In this document: positions 61,794 to 64,000 of the stretch, piece by piece
How positions within the stretch are numbered: position 1 is the first letter of the stretch
Layout of the letters: each line of letters opens with the position of its first letter
From: Verrucomicrobiota bacterium
Lineage (GTDB): Bacteria > Verrucomicrobiota > Verrucomicrobiia > Limisphaerales > Pedosphaeraceae
Assembly (NCBI GenBank): GCA_021325145.1
Contig: JAJPHR010000006.1
Location: 1-64,000 of the forward strand
Reading direction: 5' to 3'
Length of the DNA stretch: 64,000 nt
Translations under genes and position numbers: made by a program
The notes under the pieces: model-generated
What the model saw: only the letters and a program-made list of their open reading frames with translations
Databases searched by the model: none
What the model was told of the DNA's origin: nothing

Positions 61794-63086
61794 TTAATCG
61801 CGCGCTTTCGGCATGGCGAACGAGATGAGTGCCGCGGGGAGGAAAAGAAAACTGGCATAGAGCAGCGCGAGGCGATGATCGCTCACATGGGAGAACAGGC
61901 CGAAGAAGACCGTGCCAAACGCGGCGGCGATGCGGCCGATGTTGTAGCAAAAACCGGCCCCGGTCGTGCGGAGCAAGGTGGGAAACAGCGGCGGCAAATA
62001 CATGGTGAACAATCCAAACAGGCCCTGAAAGAAGCCGACGCAGGGAAGCCAATGGAGCAATTCAGCATGATCGCGCGGGGTGTAATAAGCGCCGAACATG
62101 GTCAGGAAATAACCGAGGCACATCCAGGCGATGGTTTGGCGGTAGCCGATGAGGCGCGCGAGCAGGGCGGCAAAAAAGTTGCCGAGGCTCGAGGTTGCAA
62201 TGACGTAATAAAGCGCCCGGCTCACGAGCAGGTTTTGATCTTCGGCGCTCATGCGCAGGACTTCGGGCAGTTTGCGCAGGTGCTGTTGGTGCCAGAACAT
62301 GAACGCCCAGTGCGCGGTGAGGGAAATGGCGCAGACGGCAATCGTCCACAGGGTGATGCGGCGGACTTCGCCGCGGAAAAGATCGGTAACGCCCGGAGCG
62401 CGCTCGGTTTGGGCGCGTCGTTTGGCCGCGTGCCATTCCTCGGGTTCCGGCACCGAGCGCCGGATCCAGAGCACGAGCAGCGCGGGCAGCACACCCACGA
62501 GAAACAAGTAACGCGGGGGTTGGGCTTTCATGAGCACGTTCGTGAGGCAGGCAACGAGGATGCCGATGTTGACGCCGGTTTGCAGGACAGCGGCGATCCA
62601 GGGCCGCCATTTCCGGGGCCATGTTTCCGAAAGCAAGGCGGCGCCGACAGCCCATTCGCCGCCGATGCCCAACGCGGCCAAAAAACGGAAGATCAACAAA
62701 TGCCACCATGCCTGCGCGAACACGGAGAGCCCGGTGAACAGCGCATAGGTGAGAACCGTCAGGCACAGCGTGCGGCTGCGTCCCAGGCGGTCCCCGACCC
62801 GGCCAAAAAATCCACCGCCCAGCGCCCAGCCGATTAGAAACCCGGCTTGGATGATGGAGCCGTAGTGGCCAACTCGCGGATCGGTGGTGTCATGCGTTCG
62901 CAACAACTCCGCGACGAACGGAGTGGCCACGAGCGTGTAGAGGTGCAGTTCCAAGCCGTCGAAGGTCCAGCCGAGCCACGCCGCGACGCCCGATTTCCAT
63001 TGCTGCGCTGAGAGGTCGCACAGGCGGGTGGCTTCCGCAGGCGCGGACGATTCCGCCGGAGGCGAAGTGACATTCAAATCAGGCAT
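61794..63086 (-). CDS. MFS transporter, sugar/organic-acid type
   Basis: The 430-residue carrier has about twelve transmembrane helices. It has the major-facilitator signature in the loop after helix 2 (GRVGDRLGRSRTLCL) and the FLAALGIGGEWAVGAALLSE segment in helix 5, the style of the sialate/metabolite:H+ symporter branch. The N-terminal tail (about 1-35) is Ala/Ser/Pro-rich; GVAAWLGWTFDGLELHLYTL begins helix 1. The substrate is unknown. The gene is minus-strand and 96 bp upstream of the HtrA start codon side, so they may share a transcript, although a 130-bp gap speaks for separate units. ATG 63086 is used; a TTG two codons earlier is in frame. Confidence 0.88.
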   Translation of the reverse strand: MPDLNVTSPPAESSAPAEATRLCDLSAQQWKSGVAAWLGWTFDGLELHLYTLVATPFVAELLRTHDTTDPRVGHYGSIIQAGFLIGWALGGGFFGRVGDRLGRSRTLCLTVLTYALFTGLSVFAQAWWHLLIFRFLAALGIGGEWAVGAALLSETWPRKWRPWIAAVLQTGVNIGILVACLTNVLMKAQPPRYLFLVGVLPALLVLWIRRSVPEPEEWHAAKRRAQTERAPGVTDLFRGEVRRITLWTIAVCAISLTAHWAFMFWHQQHLRKLPEVLRMSAEDQNLLVSRALYYVIATSSLGNFFAALLARLIGYRQTIAWMCLGYFLTMFGAYYTPRDHAELLHWLPCVGFFQGLFGLFTMYLPPLFPTLLRTTGAGFCYNIGRIAAAFGTVFFGLFSHVSDHRLALLYASFLFLPAALISFAMPKARD

Positions 63087-63203
63087 GGCCAAGCGTTGTA
63101 AAGCTGAACTATGCTGGGTAAGAACCTGGGAAGGAAAGGGCGAAATAAGGATTGAGAATTGCCGCTTGAACCGGGAAAATGCAAAGAGTTCGTGCGTGAT
63201 GAT

Positions 63204-64000
63204 ATGACAAGAACCTGCCGACTTATTTTCCTGATTGGCCTGGCGGTCGAGTTGTTTTGCGCCGGCGCTTTACGGGCCGACGAGACGAACGCCGCGCCGG
63301 TTCGTTACAAGGAAATGGCAGGACCGTTCGAGGTGGAAACCGTGAAGTATGACTGGCACGACCAGAAGCGGAACCGCGATGTGCCAGCCAAGATTTATTA
63401 TCCCAAGACCGGCGGTCCTTTTCCAGTCATCATCTTTTCGCACGGGTTGGGTGGGTCGCGGGACGGCTATGAATATCTGGGGAGGCATTGGGCCAGTCAC
63501 GGCTATGTTTCGGTGCACGTGCAGCACTTGGGGAGCGACAGCGCGGTTTGGCGGGACGCGCCAGCCGGTGAAAGGTGGCAGGCCTTGGAACGGTCGGCCA
63601 TGAATATCCAGAATGCCGTGGAGCGGCCCAAGGACGTGAGCTTCGCCATCGACCAAATGAAGGCGCTTAACGCTGAAGATGGGCCGTTCAAAGGACGGGT
63701 CGATTTGGAGCGCGTTGGTGTGGCGGGACATTCGTTTGGAGCATTCACCACGCTGGCCGTGGCGGGAGAAACGTTTCCCACATTGGACGGCAGCGGCGAG
63801 CGCACCGCCGTGGATCCGCGGGTCAAGGCCGCCATCGCGATGAGTTCCCCGGTGCCCGCGCTGAAAGCGCGCTGGGACAAGGCGTTTGCGAAGATCCGCA
63901 TCCCGATGTTTCATATGACGGGCACTAAGGACGATTCCCCCATTGGCAGCAGCAAAGCGCCTGACCGCCGCGTGCCGTTCGACAAGATCAGCGGAGCTGA
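63204..64000 (+). CDS. Secreted alpha/beta hydrolase, partial at right edge
   Basis: The frame opens at ATG 63204 and is still open at the window end (265 codons), so the gene is truncated by the window. It begins with a signal peptide (CRLIFLIGLAVELFCAGALRA). The hydrolase core has FPVIIFSHGLGGSRDGYEYL (oxyanion region after HG), the nucleophile elbow VGVAGHSFGAFTTLAVAG (GHSFG), and IPMFHMTGTKDDSPIGSS, where the catalytic Asp is expected. It resembles the platelet-activating-factor acetylhydrolase/chlorophyllase-like group. The final histidine lies beyond the window. The substrate is unknown; the gene is divergent from the MFS carrier. Confidence 0.85.
   Translation, partial: MTRTCRLIFLIGLAVELFCAGALRADETNAAPVRYKEMAGPFEVETVKYDWHDQKRNRDVPAKIYYPKTGGPFPVIIFSHGLGGSRDGYEYLGRHWASHGYVSVHVQHLGSDSAVWRDAPAGERWQALERSAMNIQNAVERPKDVSFAIDQMKALNAEDGPFKGRVDLERVGVAGHSFGAFTTLAVAGETFPTLDGSGERTAVDPRVKAAIAMSSPVPALKARWDKAFAKIRIPMFHMTGTKDDSPIGSSKAPDRRVPFDKISGA

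Noticed and set aside
61686..62837. 383-codon plus-strand frame opposite the MFS gene
   Set aside because: Highly charged, Glu/Gly/Arg-rich antisense translation with no domain, against a clear 12-helix carrier on the other strand.

Overview
The window looks like a chromosomal segment of a free-living verrucomicrobial bacterium, most like the Pedosphaera/Limisphaerales branch. This is inferred from gene content and repeat style, with no marker gene seen. The pointers are a PVC-type multidomain cytochrome c dehydrogenase, an ECF sigma factor next to a WD40 Ser/Thr kinase, a PEP-CTERM surface protein, a pseudopilin with the FTLVELLVV segment, TIGR03067, NIPSNAP and DUF2934 proteins, secreted proteins ending in an FYR(V/L) module, and many short palindromic and heptamer repeats between genes. 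No rRNA, tRNA, CRISPR array, integrase or transposase is visible.

Layout. 1-3.8 kb: left-edge repeats, then three tandem CorC/HlyC-type membrane proteins on the minus strand. 3.8-9 kb: a rhamnose mutarotase between two heptamer inverted repeats, a cyclic-nucleotide-type MscS channel, an L,D-transpeptidase, a histidine phosphatase and a TIGR03067 protein. 9-16 kb: the PVC cytochrome, two small proteins, HtpG and a cyclase-family enzyme. 16.5-22.3 kb: an orphan 1,914-residue NRPS module. 22.3-26.5 kb: small proteins, a rhomboid protease, a NIPSNAP protein, a Wzz-like protein and a VOC protein. 26.8-30.3 kb: folP-cdaA-cdaR-glmM, a compact operon for folate, c-di-AMP and cell-wall precursors. 30.4-31.9 kb: alpha-L-fucosidase. 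32-38.9 kb: WD40 kinase, ECF sigma factor, a secreted beta-propeller protein and a LuxR-type regulator. 39-45.2 kb: an HzsA-like c-type heme protein, a DUF1289-pseudopilin fusion, a secreted protein, and a PEP-CTERM protein behind a cobalamin riboswitch. 45.5-47.1 kb: a single-domain response regulator and a zinc-ribbon membrane protein. 47-53 kb: a complete RND efflux operon. 53.4-55.9 kb: an ABC exporter pair. 56.5-63.1 kb: ACT-domain malic enzyme, a Fic AMP-transferase with a repeated operator, an HtrA-like protease and an MFS carrier. An alpha/beta hydrolase runs off the right edge.

The strongest candidates for undescribed biology are: (1) the NRPS, whose glycine-type adenylation domain is interrupted twice, by a luciferase-like monooxygenase between A4 and A5 and by an N-methyltransferase between A8 and A9, and which also carries a 73-bp palindromic repeat in frame; (2) a cobalamin riboswitch with a terminator in front of a PEP-CTERM surface protein, suggesting corrinoid capture at the cell surface; (3) a DUF1289 domain used as the 69-residue leader of a pseudopilin; and (4) a duplicated 55-bp operator/promoter unit in front of a Fic gene whose product has its own C-terminal winged-helix-like region.

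All calls come from reading translations and motifs by eye. Domain borders are approximate and nothing was searched against a database.
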